Assembly: GCF_036370855.1 (NCBI RefSeq)
Contig: NC_088099.1
Span: 154,412,517-154,476,516 of the forward strand
Direction: 5' to 3'
DNA: 64,000 bases
From: Dromaius novaehollandiae
Taxonomy: Eukaryota > Chordata > Aves > Casuariiformes > Dromaiidae
Shown: piece after piece, positions 37,156-48,460 of the stretch
Layout: each line of letters begins with the position of its first letter
How positions within the stretch are numbered: position 1 is the first letter of the stretch
The notes under the pieces: generated by a model
The model's database searches: none
What the model was told of the DNA's origin: nothing
Seen by the model: only the letters and a program-made list of their open reading frames with translations
Program-made: the position numbers and the translations under genes

Positions 37156-37327
37156 CAGTGGTTTTCAACTCCAGTCCATGGACTCCTGGAGATTTGTGGG
37201 CTACTTCAAAGATGTTGGTGAAAGGTACTTAAAAAGGAAAAACATGCCTTCTGTCAGTAAATGCACAGTGCTTCACCACTGGCAAATTCCTAGGGATGTA
37301 AAAATTGAAGAAGATTGAAAATGCCTG
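37156..37327. mobile_element. Probable decayed hAT-type non-autonomous DNA transposon
   Basis: The left end CAGTGGTTTTCAAC, followed by TCCATGGACTCCTGG, fits an old amniote hAT terminus of the CAGTGGTTCTCAAC...GTCCGCGGACCCCTGG type after CpG decay. The right end GATTGAAAATGCCTG is an imperfect inverted copy. The element is 172 bp. The flanking octamers TGGTAAAA and AGATAAAT agree at five of eight positions. It is similar in length and left-end sequence to the copy at 18,284. Confidence 0.5.
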
Positions 37328-38975
37328 AGATAAATCAACTGTGATTCGTTATTCGTGCTGATCTTCTTGAACAGACACTCCATGTAATTAAAAAAAAAAA
37401 AAAAACACGGTAGCTGCAACACAGAACATCAGCATGTTCAAGGAGGTTGCTGTGGGCACCCAAAATAGCCCTATTACAGGGACTAGCATAAGGCTCGCAT
37501 TATTTAATCCACTGCCAAAATAATTCAGTCAATTTGGTTAATTATGATTAACATGAAAAATGAAACACAAACATCAACTTTCTACTATATATAACTCATC
37601 AGATCAGTGGAAGTCAAGAGACCACAGTAGAAAATTTTAGCACTAAAACTACTAAAACTACTGAATTCTTGAATAAAAAAGACATCAAACTGAAAAATGT
37701 TACTCATGTTGCCCAAGCTACTTGGGAAAACCACAGAACAGAAGACTTGCATCCCACCATGGTTTAGAAAATTCAGGTAGTGCACAAACTCTATTAATCA
37801 TTTTTAAATGACACTCTAAGCCAGAAGACAGATGGAACAGAACAGAACCGCCTTCTTCTCCACTCCTGTTTAAATAAAAACTTTGGTATAACTTAGATGC
37901 ATCATTTCCCTCTACAGCATTGCTGTACCATATCAGTGCTATGAGCAGAACTAATGTTGCTAAATGGAAATTATCTAATTAAAGGTTCAAAGATGTAATC
38001 CCTTTCAGAATGTCAGACTGACTTTACCTTAAGGGCTAACCCAACTGGAATTACTTTTGTATATGCTGCAGGCTAAGAGCGTGCACAGGAATAGTTACCA
38101 GAGATCAGCTAACCTGCAATGACTTGTTACCACTTGGTAAATGGGTTGTGTCTGAATTCCGTGATTTTTCTCCCTGCCCTCTCAACAATTCCAAATATTT
38201 CTAAGCATAACAAATACCTTAATTTCATTATCACAAAGTATAAAGGAGAGGGAAAAATCACTTAGGAAACACATATAGCAGTCTGTACTTGTATTGAGAC
38301 ATAACAGCACCCCAAATACAAAGCTACGTTAATAACCACAATTGCCTAAAACAACGTTCATTATCTACAAAAAGAAATTAGCTCCATTAAAATAACCTCC
38401 AGAACTCAGTGGTAAGAGATTCTCCTAACGCAGAGTTAAAATTGCCTTGTAATATCTTGTGCCCTTTTAGAAGTTTCAAGTTCAGAAAAGCTCGGTTTTC
38501 TGGAAGAGATGAGGTATTCAAGCTCAAGATATACAAATACTTGGCACCTCTCCTTATGAGGGTAATACTGACCTCCTTCAATCTGCCATTACATATAACA
38601 TACCTACTCTGCCTTAGCAAGTGGGTACATTACTCAAAAAATAAAGTAAAAACCTCACACCTTTTCTGTCTAAAGTAAGGCCTGTATTTGAGAGAGCTTT
38701 AGTGAATATAAATTCCTGCATTCAAATACAAAACTTATTCCACATAATTCTACACATGCTAAATGACACAGTCACTTTGCCCCTTCTGAAATCCCTTTCT
38801 TACTCGCAGAATGCCTTTTAGTATTAGCCTCTCACTTACATACCATTCTCATATCCCATAGAGAGACTGAAAATCCTTACGACAAGAGGCTCCCTCTGTG
38901 TCAACAGCAGCACCAGTTTCAGAAACCGATACTGAAGGGGGGAAGACAAGGTGTCTTAAATGATTCCCTTCTTTC

Positions 38976-39010
38976 CTTTGTTTACAGATGAAAGAGGTCA
39001 GAGGAAACAT
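38976..39010 (-). repeat. Weak MIR-like fragment, antisense
   Basis: TTGTTTACAGATGAAAGAGG resembles the antisense MIR core (ccatTTTACAGATGAggAaa). It is very short and rated low. Confidence 0.25.
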
Positions 39011-42000
39011 GTAACAGGAACCCTCAGGTCTCTATAGTAGTCACAAATTTGGCAACTGCATTCATTAGTCCTTCCATTAACTAAAGCTATATGTAACTCA
39101 GTAACACTGAGTGCCATGTGCAGGCAATTTCAAATACCTACTACAGCTTCAGGAAGCAGAGTTGTGTACAAACCCTGCATAATTTCCTTTCTAAAGTGAA
39201 TAAAATATCCCCTGGCATATCAACTCTGTGCTGACCAAGGCTCTCACTGATAAATAAGGTAGAACTCTACACCTATTTCGTTCAGATATAAATCACTTCA
39301 CCAGATGCAAGTCACTGAAGAATCAGGTCCTTTGTATACTTACCTCTACAGGATCTACCACATTCTGTTTCACTGAAAAATAATAATCCTCTAAGGTGCC
39401 AGATACTCATCCAGCACTTCTTTACCACTTTCCACATATTAGCTTAATATGAAAATGTAAGATCAGGTTATATAATTGCATTGGCATTTTGTGCCAAAGA
39501 ATTTTTAAGCACTAGTATATGTCATGAGGCTAATTGTGATTTTAGAAGTTATTAGTGCCTATATTGAGGCCCAGTCCACATTTTTTTTCTAATTTTCATC
39601 AAAAGAATCAAAGTGAAGAAATTGGTTTTATTGGATTTTTTATTTGAAATAAGAAATGAAAAATAATAAGGTGCACCAGTCATAGCACAATGGTAAAGGT
39701 GGGAGCTGCAACAGCATAAGAAAGCCCTGGAGACAAACACCAAATGTAATAAAGGAACTACAGGACCAGAATGTGAGCTTTGAAAATACAATTTCTTTTT
39801 TGCAAGAATGGAGGTTTCAGAGGCCAATCTTGGTTTCAGCCACGCTTTTAGAAAGGCAACCTTTTAGCATTTGTTTGACTAAATATAAAAGCATCACAGT
39901 AAAAAAATAATGGAGCAGCTATCCTGAGCAGTGCCATAAGAAGATATTTCTGCACACAAAGTAAGTATTTTAGTAATATGAGCTCTTCCCTAGAGAAAAA
40001 TCTTTCTCACTGCTCAATATTTTTAACTGCTTTTTCCAATAACTGTTTTCAGTTACCTCCTATTCTTATCTACTCTTTGAAATTCCAGGTGTTTATAGCT
40101 AATTTTCATTGTTAATAGATCATTTACTATAGCACCTCAAAACCTGCAACATACAACTAACAGGAATGAAAAAAGGACACAGGAATTAGCAAAAAACTTA
40201 CCATATGAAAGTGTAGTTGATGGAAAAGACTGAGGCATTTCAACAGTTGGCCTGTAAAACAAAGAAAATAATTATTTGCACAAACTTACTGTAAGCTCCT
40301 AAGCAGAGCCACACTCTTGCTATATTATGAAGTTAGAGAATTATACAAGCATAGAGAATATATATAAGCCATCACTACAATAAAAAGTTTCTGCTTTTCT
40401 CTTCCTCCAATTAATTGAGAGATTTCACCCTGAAATCAATGAGTGGGTGAAAAGACATATATATCTCATGCAACAGAACTGAATTCTGTTGCACAAATCA
40501 GAATTTTGGCCATAAAGTTAATTTCTTATCTGAGATATGCTCCCCAGGTAATTTCACTTGTGTTGTCAATTTGTTCAGCCTTATCTTCACAATCAGCTAA
40601 TGCACCTTTTGATTCTTCATGACACATATGCTATCACATGTCTAAGATAACAATCTTCTCTCAGGAGAGCAAGAGATGAGGAAGCAAATGAGAGTAAGCT
40701 TTCCAAAAATACAAAATATTTTATCTTCAAAGTAAGACATCAGTGTAGTTGTACAAAAGAAGTAAACTGGGTCTCATAAATTTACTTCCTACCAAAAAAA
40801 AAAGGAGGAGAGGGATGTTGTGCACAAAACGAAACAATAGATACTTTCATAGGCACAATAGGAGACACCATGTAAACATCAGTCCCTTCTTCTCCACTAT
40901 CTACCTATCACATCAGCTATCACATAATTAGTGTCTGGCAAGATATCTTCCTATCTTCTGCTTTCTTTCTGCTCCTCAAATTGAAGTTAAGTGACAATCC
41001 TGAGTCCTCTACCAAGGCATCCTATGTATGTATGTTCTTCCACATGATGACACTTCTACTTTACTCTTAGCACAGGTGCATCTAAGAGCTTTGCAAGCAG
41101 AGGTAGCAGTACTGCAACACGTCATGCGTAGAGTGCAGTGGCAACTAACTAGTGCAGATCTCAATGAACAGGGCAGGGAGGAACAGCTGCCCTCAAAGGA
41201 TGCCATTGTGCATTTCTACAGCAGCATCAAAACATTTGTTTAACACATACACCTTTAAGAGCTGCATCAACTGAAAAAGCTGCATGAACTAAGTGATGTG
41301 TACTCAGTGTATCCATTCAGAAATGCAAAAGATCCCATTTTGTTCAGCATTTGTGTAAATTTAGCTCAAAGTCAAAAAAAAAAGAGAAAAAAAAAGGTGG
41401 CATAACATTTGAGAAGCTGTAGAGAACCCTATTAGTTATTTTCAGCTCTGCATTTTCTTTCAGCTCTCGTAAGAAAGCTAAAATTGACTGTGAAACCTTT
41501 GTTCTCCAGAGCATTCCCACAGTAGTCTCTATTATAAGTATTTATAACCCTATGTATCCAATGTATTCTTTTTCTTACTTATGGAAGCCACCAGTAAGTA
41601 CCTAAATGTGCTAACATTTGCATGTTAAATGTATACTTCTTGTGATACACAATTTACAAACTGTGGTAAGTGTTAATGTGGAACATACTGTGATATTATG
41701 GGTACTGAAGGCAGCGGTAGTTTTCTAATTAAGGCATAGGGTAACAGTAGCGCCAAAAAGGTTGAGAGCTTCTCATCACAGATAAAATTCTCATGTGCTG
41801 AGTTCATACCCCATTCATAAAATAAAAACAGGGCTTGTCACAGTCACATTTATTGTAAGTCCAGATGCTGCATTCCCATGGGGTACTAGAAAAATAAGGA
41901 TTATAAAAAGTAAATCTAAATAATGAAGGCTATGATTTGTGCTCCAAGAGAACTTCCTACAGCAAAAGCAGCCTGAAGGTAATGGAAGGAAGGGCCAGCC

Positions 42001-43354
42001 ATAAATAATAAACATTCTGACAAATATCATTTTGCATATTAAATGGTGCTGAATCTTCTTCTGTGTCCAAAACATACCTCTGAAAAATTCTAAATTACAT
42101 CTAGGAAAGTATCTTCAGTCATACTGCAACAACATGTTTTATTCTCCTGTGTTTATTTATTATAGCTTTGTTTCCAAATATTGTAATTGAAAACTTTGCT
42201 CTTTTTTGTAAATAAGATCATGTTTTGTATTTAAGCTTGTCTGAAGTTAAGAATGATCATAGATAACCACAGAGCACATTTGCCCAAAAGCAACACATTT
42301 AGATTAAAAAGGTTTGACACAAGGCAAGTTTGGGAGAATCAGGAGTTCAGATCTTTTTCTCACCAAGCTACAAGCATTTGCCAAGTGCCAACTATTAAGA
42401 AAAATCTTTGTTATTAGGCCTACATCAAAGCTCTTTTGATAAAGAACAGACATAGAACAACTAAAGAACAGCTATAGCTTCAAGTGATCCATGTGTCACA
42501 GCAAATTAATCTTATTTAATTCTACTGCTGCAATACCTACTATCTCAAAACAAGACCTGAACTCATGAATGCCAGGAGATAGTCTTTTGTGCAAGAGCTA
42601 AAATTTTACTGAAACACTAATTTCATGAGCAATGCGACCGGTGAATCCTGGTTTCCTATAATGCATGGCTCATCATTGCTCACATTTGATAAGTTCAGTA
42701 CAAAACTGTTCTCATACTTTGGGTATATAGACGGCCTCCTTCTTCTGCATGACAACTTATTTTCCTAAGTATTATATATTTACCCACAGTGCATTAATGT
42801 TCTTGGTAGAGTCATAAAAACTGTTTTCTTAGATCAGAAATGTAATTTAGATCAGCATCCTGTCTGGCAGTGGTCAGGGTCCTGTGTTTAGAAAAAGAAA
42901 TTCTGCATTTCAGATTCTGTTTCCTGTCAATGAACAAACAAGTCAACACCTTCAGCTCTCCTCTTCAGGTTCACTTCCACAATGATACCCATGGTTAGCA
43001 ATCTACTGGCAATTCTTTAGCAATTCTTTGGTTTGTTAGTCCTTCAATAAAATGCTTACTTTAAAGCAAACCCCAACCCTCAAAGCCCTTTAATGGATAA
43101 CTGATGAAAATTCTCAATTTAAAATATAATAGCAAGTAATTTCAAGTAAGATATCCCCAAAGCTTTATGACAACCTTTGTTGTGTTACAGATACAGTTTC
43201 TGCAAGGGTATGTGGAATGTGAGAGCATCTGGTTCATTAGGTTATCTGGTTACGGACTATTCAGTATAAAAGAAATAACAAATAATAAGGAAAATGATAA
43301 ATTAAACACACACAGTCACAAAAATATTAACAAATAAGCAGGTGATAATGGAGA

Positions 43355-43895
43355 CCATAATGAAGACCAGAACTCTGCAGCCACTGATTGATGGGCCATT
43401 AAAGGAGCTACTCAGGCTCAGGCTTGAACTTAATCACTGATAAGGAGAAAACATGATTATCCTAAGTATTAAGGGATATTTGAAGGGGCTTATGAGACTG
43501 TGCAAAGCTTACGGGATACCAGAAGGGGTTTGTGGGATTATATAAAACTTACTATGGGGTATTCAAGGGAAGGGCCAAAGACAGGGAAAGGGAAGGATCG
43601 GAGTGGATCTGTGTGCTTTCACTAGTAAATTCAGTGCTGGTGGGCTGAAGAGGAGGAACAGGAGTTCTGTGAGTTTATGTGAGTTCAGGTAGTGTTTGTT
43701 GTATGTTGGCAATGCTAAGGGCAGTGCTCTATATGAGGTAGTGTGTGTGTGTATATGTGCCTCTCTTCGATACATGCTCAGCCTGTTAGGCTCTTCCTGG
43801 CTCTTAAGAGTGCAGTCCAGGACCTGGACATGAGCAGCTGGGAAGGAGGAATCCCTAGTCCTGGAGTGCACTGGATTCAGTGGCTCCCATAATGA
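43355..43895 (+). mobile_element. Probable solo LTR of an avian endogenous retrovirus (ERVL-like)
   Basis: A block of about 530 bp less AT-rich than its flanks, bracketed by the 9-mer CCATAATGA at 43,355-43,363 and 43,887-43,895. It contains a TATAAAA box (43,541-43,547) in a GGGATTATATAAAACTTAC context, preceded by a two-and-a-half-fold repeat of GGGATA-type units about 40 bp long, then a GGGAAGGG/GGGATCGG-like stretch. This organisation is like avian ERVL LTRs that I recall. No gag, pol or env coding sequence flanks it, so it would be a solo LTR. The terminal TG/CA is not clean, so the exact edges are uncertain. A 113-codon open frame on the minus strand inside it is not a recognisable protein. 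Confidence 0.45.
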
Positions 43896-45890
43896 CCTTA
43901 ACAAGTTTTTGTGTTTTTTTAATCCACTGTACAGGAGACATAGAGGAATAATAAATTAATTGAATTTAAAAGGATAGCAGTGAACTTTAAATAAAATTTT
44001 GTCAAAAATATCAAAATTTTGAAGAAAAATACGTCTCTGAACTACAGACATTATTTTTATCAGTTAAAATTTATTTTAAAAATCTGAAAAGAATTGCACA
44101 GAATTGAAATACAACTGGCAGAATGGTATTGCAAGTAGTTTATCATATAATTAATGCTATCTTCTGCACAAAGAAATAGTAATCTGTGCTCTTGTCTTGC
44201 CTGCTAGCTTTCTGAACGTATTTTACCATACTAATCACATGACAGCTTGCCTATGATGACACTATTTACCAACTGAGCAGGATAAGCAGGGGAAAGAATA
44301 TCTCATCACAGTGGTATTTAATGCCCTGCCCTGGATTATATCTTACTTTGTATTTAGTTCAAAATGATGAGTAGTTCAAGCTCTCATTCACTTGCTTTTT
44401 CTTTTTCTCTCCATTCTGTAAAAGCAGCTGCAATCATTATAGATTCTGCATTCTACTGACAGTTGCAGGGTGAGATGTGTTGGCAAAGTGTTCTTAACAG
44501 GGAATACTGCCTATCTGTGGGTAGTTAATTTGGCGAAAAGAGTCTTTGGAAAAAAAAAAAAAAAGAATTAATCCAATAATGTTTTTCTTTGGACTCTTGT
44601 TGAGTGCCTCGGCTTGATTTTTTTAAATGATTCCTTTATGAAGTTAGACAAAGGAACTGGGATACCATGCCAATATGAGAATAAGCAAGTTACATGGCAG
44701 AAGTTTAATAAAGAATGATGAATTCAGCATATCACTTAACTATAGAATGTCATGCATGTCCATTCACGAACAAATGGATCTGTCCCCAGTTAGGGAAAAG
44801 TGGGAAAGAAGGATTTACAGACAGAAAAACACTGTCAACAGCACAGTTGTATCACAAGGAAAATACTCTCAATCACTTATTCTTCTTCACACTTTTTATC
44901 TTTCTTATAAGCACTTTAAAATATTTTCCATTTAAAGTTGATCTGAATTCCTAGAATAATAATTGGTTAGTTTTTTTCAGTAAACTGAATTTCTATTATA
45001 CTAACTGACCTGCTTGGAAGCAGATATCCCTCATGTCTATTTGCTAACGAAAAGAGCAATGTGACAGGTGGATACTTACTTAAATGACCTTGGAGCAATC
45101 TGACTGATTACAACTGAGCTGTCAGGTACTTCCCATTTTTTGCTTGCACTACAGTTGTCCCTGGCAGAAAGATGTCTCCTATTGTCCCTGTACAGAGAAA
45201 CAGATGTCCCTAATTATCATTTAGATGGTGATAAGACATCACTTCCCTTCGCCTGCCTAATATATACACATTAAGTTCAGTTTCTTAACTGCCAAATGTA
45301 TGGCGTGCTCAGGTTTTCTGATGAACAGGAGGGGCTCCCTATGTGCAGTCTAACTTTCTGAGTGACAGCTGTTTCCCCACATTACAGTGAAGTTAAGTTT
45401 TCTGTTTGCCTATTTGTTTTATATAAAGAGGAGTATTAAAACATAAAATATATACTTTTCAACTATAGATGAATTCTGTGCACATAGAACATAAGGAGTT
45501 TGTGTACCAAACACAGCCAAACAATACAAGCAGGCATTGAATATGCCTTCCTAAAGGAAGTATGCTGATGTATGGTTAAACCATGTTCAAGTCTCCAGGA
45601 CAGTAATTTAAAGTTAGTAATTAGGCAAAAACATCTGGTGTTTTTTCTGATCTTGACAATGGTTGGGAGTTAGACTGGCACTACAAAATAAACTACTCAT
45701 TTTTAGGTAGCACGCATGAAGTGCGTGACAAGTGAATGAGACCACCTGTTTGCCTCACACACTTGTCCCCTGCCGAGGGCAAGAAGGCATACTGAGCCCT
45801 CCCCAGAGCTATGCGCGGGGGCACGACTGATTCCCAGCTGTAGTGCCCACTGCCCTTCGTTAAGCTTTAGAAGGGAGTGCAAAAAGGCGG
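43896..45890. other. Intergenic DNA upstream of UTP23
   Basis: AT-rich non-coding sequence without a recognisable gene or repeat. GC content begins to rise from about 45.75 kb toward the UTP23 CpG island. An open frame at about 44.68-44.95 kb looks like chance. Confidence 0.65.
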
Positions 45891-46078
45891 TTCAGCCCTC
45901 GCCAAGGTGAGAAGACGTGCAGTATTTAGCCCTAGCAGCACTACGGGCCGTACGTGGCACTTTGTTTAAGACTAGCGGGAGGCGGCGGGCTCTGAGGCAG
46001 CCCAGCGGCGCTAGCGGGGGTGGCGCGCGGCCGTTGGCAGCCCCGCCCCCGCTGCCGCGCGGGCTGAAGCGGCTACAG

Positions 46079-46108
46079 CTTCCGGGTGAGCCGCCGGCCC
46101 GCTTCCGG
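46079..46108 (+). promoter_or_regulatory. UTP23: Paired ETS-type sites at the UTP23 start
   Basis: Two CTTCCGG motifs 23 bp apart immediately precede the start codon. Tandem ETS sites like these commonly set the transcription start in TATA-less housekeeping promoters. If so, the 5' UTR is very short. Confidence 0.5.
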
Positions 46109-46123
46109 GGAGGTGGCGGCAGG

Positions 46124-46311
46124 ATGAAGATCACGCGGCAGAAGCACGCCAAGAAGAACATGGGCTTCTACAAGCACAACTTCCACTTCCGCGAGCCCTT
46201 CCAGGTGCTGCTGGACGGCACTTTCTGCCACGCCGCGCTCCGCAACAAGATCCAGATCCGGGAGCAGCTGCCCGGCTACCTGGATGGGGCCACGCAGCTC
46301 TGCACCACCCG
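46124..46311 (+). CDS. UTP23: UTP23 coding exon 1 (codons 1-62 plus two bases)
   Basis: Begins MKITRQKHAKKNMGFYKHNF and continues HFREPFQVLLDGTFCHAALR, the signature N-terminus of UTP23. Asp31 in LLDGTFC is the one acidic residue of the PIN active site that the family retains. Cys60 in QLCTTR is followed at position 64 by another Cys contributed by exon 2. The start has A at -3. The frame is open upstream to about 45,917, but that ORF begins with GTG rather than ATG, so no extension is supported. The donor is CG|GTACGT, leaving two bases of an Arg codon. Confidence 0.96.
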
Positions 46312-46359
46312 GTACGTCTCCGCCTGCCGCGGCACGGGGCGGCCGCCAGCGCGCAGCAC

Positions 46360-46462
46360 TGCGCATGCCCAGTAGGAGCCTGGTGACCGCGGCGGCGAGC
46401 GAGCCGCAGTGCGCATGCGCGGGGAAGGGAGCTGGAGCCAAGGAGCCGTAGTGCGCATGCGC
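46360..46462. promoter_or_regulatory. UTP23: Cluster of three NRF1-like palindromes in UTP23 intron 1
   Basis: TGCGCATGCCC (46,360), TGCGCATGCGC (46,410) and TGCGCATGCGC (46,452) lie just inside intron 1. The last two sit in a 42-bp tandem unit starting GAGCCGCAGT/GAGCCGTAGT (46,401 and 46,443). A third copy of the unit start (GAGCCGCAGT at 46,485) lacks the palindrome. Start-proximal NRF1 clusters are typical of nuclear genes for translation and mitochondrial functions. Confidence 0.6.
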
Positions 46463-46494
46463 GGGCGGGGGTCCGGCAGCGGTCGAGCCGCAGT
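46401..46494 (+). repeat. 42-bp imperfect tandem repeat carrying NRF1 motifs
   Basis: GAGCCG-AGT unit starts occur at 46,401, 46,443 and 46,485, spaced exactly 42 bp apart. The first two copies share the following TGCGCATGCGCGGG and then diverge. The third copy is only a partial unit. Confidence 0.6.
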
Positions 46495-48285
46495 CTCGCT
46501 TCATAGGCCGGGTGCGGTGGTGGCGGGTCCTGCTTCTCACGTCGGGTGTAGCTTACGAGTAGACTTCGGTTCTGTGGCCTTTAATTAACTGGCAGAAGGA
46601 TACGAGCTTCCTTCAGTATCCCGTGCCTTTCCGGAGATGGGAGAAAGCGCGGTGGGGGTGAAGGGCTGGGGTGGGGCGAGGGGTGACCCCAGCATGCCGG
46701 TGAGGTCTGGGCGGGCCTCTGCCCGCTCCCGGCCTGCTTTGGCAGAGCGAGAACGAGGGCGGCCAGCTCGGCTCTGGGGCATGCGAGCTGTGGTTGTCTG
46801 CAGTTTCAGCCTGCCAGAGAGGGACTCTTTCTAAAGTAGCTGTTTTCAGGAGAAAACAAAGATGTGCTAGATAAAGATGATGAGCCATTAAAATATGAAT
46901 GCCAGGAGTCTAAGTTGCCTTGGATGTCATTTTTTTTACTTGACTTTAAATACTACGTATAGTGAAAGCTCTATAGCTTGGATTTTTGCAATAACAGAAT
47001 AGCCAGCTACCTGTCACTGAAGCAAGTGTAAGTATTGAAAATATCAGGAAGATGTAAATCTTTGGCTACAAAAATCAAGTGGTGATCCATCTTGGAAAGT
47101 ATATAGAACTGATCCATGCTTCTGGACAGTAGAAAGTATCAAATTATAACCTGAGCATGACTTTAAAAGGTTTGAGGAATCATTTTGAGACAAACTATAT
47201 TCTGGTCATGTTTGAGCTGTCACTTCTTGCTTCCTTTAGCAATATCTACTAATCTTTTCAACCTGTTCGGACTTATGCCACCCCCCCAGCTGTTGGAATG
47301 CTAGATTGGTCAGAGAGCACCTCTATGATGTGATCGCAGATTCTCCAGAGAAATGAGCTGTCTTACTCTGAGAGTCTTTGCAAAAAGTACGGGTTAAAGT
47401 TTCCACAAAGACTGTCCTCAAAGGCTAAACTTTCTTCTCTGGAAAGAATATAGTTTTATTTAGTATCTTGCAGTTATTATAGAGATGCTAGTAACTAAAT
47501 AATAGTTTGAAAGAGGTTTTTGTAATGTCTGCTTCTTTTGATGAATCACCATGCTACCATATCCTTGAAGTTGTATTGCAGGGCTGTATATTCCTACCAC
47601 TTCCCACATTTAATAGGAAGGGTCAGTGACCTAAGTGAGTTAGGTTTTAGCTCCTGATCAGTTCTGAGTTTCTTGCATTTAGGATGCAAGCTAGCATCCT
47701 CGTCGACTGCTACACTGTCCTGTGCACACCTGACAGCTTTAAGTCATGCTAAAGAGGAGGATTTTAGGATTGCATTTTACTGTCTTACAGGGGTGTTGTG
47801 CAGTCATCAGTATCGAGGTTCTCAATCATATGGACAATCTCATTCTTCTTTTGCCTGAGTCAGTTGGATTCTAATAGCAAATTCGAAGCAAGGCCAAACA
47901 TTAATGCAGAGTTTAACTTGCATGCAGTGATTACTTAAGTTAGCACAAACTGATTATTTTTGTTTTACTTGTTACAGTATTATTTTATGTGTGAGGTGGT
48001 ATCCAGACAGAACTGTCAGGAATTAGCGTTCTCGCCAATACAAAATATTTTAAAATCCATGTAACATGACTTGTTACTAGTCAGTCTTGTTCAGTACCAA
48101 GGAAATCCTGCTGAAATGTTCAAATTAGTTACTCCTTTGAGATTACTGGGTGCCATTTACAAATCATACAGCCTAAACAAGTGGGCATTGTTCATTCCTT
48201 CTTATGTGTGAGAATTCATAATGTCGATCTTTTGCTGTTGTAAAAACTTTCTTGTTTAGAAATCGCTGTTACTTTTGCTTTTCAG

Positions 48286-48460
48286 ATGTGTTCTAAAAGA
48301 ATTGGAATCTTTGGGGAAAGCGCTGTATGGAGCAAAATTAATTGCCCAAAGATTTCAAGTTCGAAACTGTCCTCACCTCAAGAATCCTGTAAGCGGTTCA
48401 GCCTGTTTACTTTCCATGATTGAGGAGGGCAATCCTCATCACTTCTTTATTGCTACACAG
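48286..48460 (+). CDS. UTP23: UTP23 coding exon 2 (rest of codon 63 to codon 121)
   Basis: Completes Arg63, then reads CVLKELESLGKALYGAKLIA, QRFQVRNCPHLKNPVSGSAC and LLSMIEEGNPHHFFIATQ. It supplies the core of the PIN-like fold. The Cys/His set Cys64, Cys91, His93 and Cys103 (RNCPH and SAC) fits the CCHC-type zinc-binding cluster described for the UTP23 family; the exact ligand set is inference. EEGNPHHFFIATQ is a highly conserved family block. The acceptor is TTTTCAG|A and the donor CACAG|GTAAAT, ending in phase 0. The frame stays open past the donor for 73 codons into intron 2, which matters if the intron is retained. Confidence 0.96.

Larger units (their letters stand above)
36138..43354. 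other. EIF3H-UTP23 intergenic DNA, proximal part
   Basis: AT-rich non-coding sequence. I see no exon of a recognisable gene. Identified contents are a probable hAT relic at 37.2 kb, a weak MIR-like fragment near 39.0 kb, and a slightly GC-richer open patch at about 41.03-41.24 kb that I cannot classify. Confidence 0.7.
45930..46540. promoter_or_regulatory. CpG island at UTP23 promoter, exon 1 and start of intron 1
   Basis: Dense CpG sequence across the UTP23 start. It includes a GC box CCCCGCCCCC (46,041-46,050) and two ETS-type CTTCCGG motifs (46,079-46,085 and 46,102-46,108), the second about 16 bp from the ATG. The island continues through exon 1 into intron 1, where NRF1-like palindromes lie. 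No TATA box is visible. Confidence 0.85.
46312..48285 (+). other. UTP23: UTP23 intron 1
   Basis: GT-AG intron of 1,974 bp. The first 230 bp remain CpG-rich and hold three NRF1-like palindromes. The rest is ordinary AT-rich sequence ending in a pyrimidine-rich TTTTGCTTTTCAG acceptor. Open frames at 46.6-46.9 kb are shadows in GC-rich DNA. Confidence 0.9.

Noticed and set aside
42841..42900. Segment around ATCAGCATCCTGTCTGGCAG resembling an old amniote repeat
   Set aside because: The match is too short and recalled too vaguely to name a family.
43563..43904. 113-codon minus-strand ORF
   Set aside because: Lies antisense inside the probable LTR and resembles no protein.
45917..46123. N-terminal extension of UTP23 upstream of the chosen ATG
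   Set aside because: The open frame starts with GTG rather than ATG and covers promoter motifs; the MKITRQK start matches the family.
46073..46540. 155-codon minus-strand frame with an internal peptide repeat (AHAHYGSLA/AHAHCGSLA)
   Set aside because: Antisense shadow of UTP23 exon 1 and of the 42-bp NRF1 tandem repeat; 42 bp is a multiple of three, so the repeat keeps any frame open.
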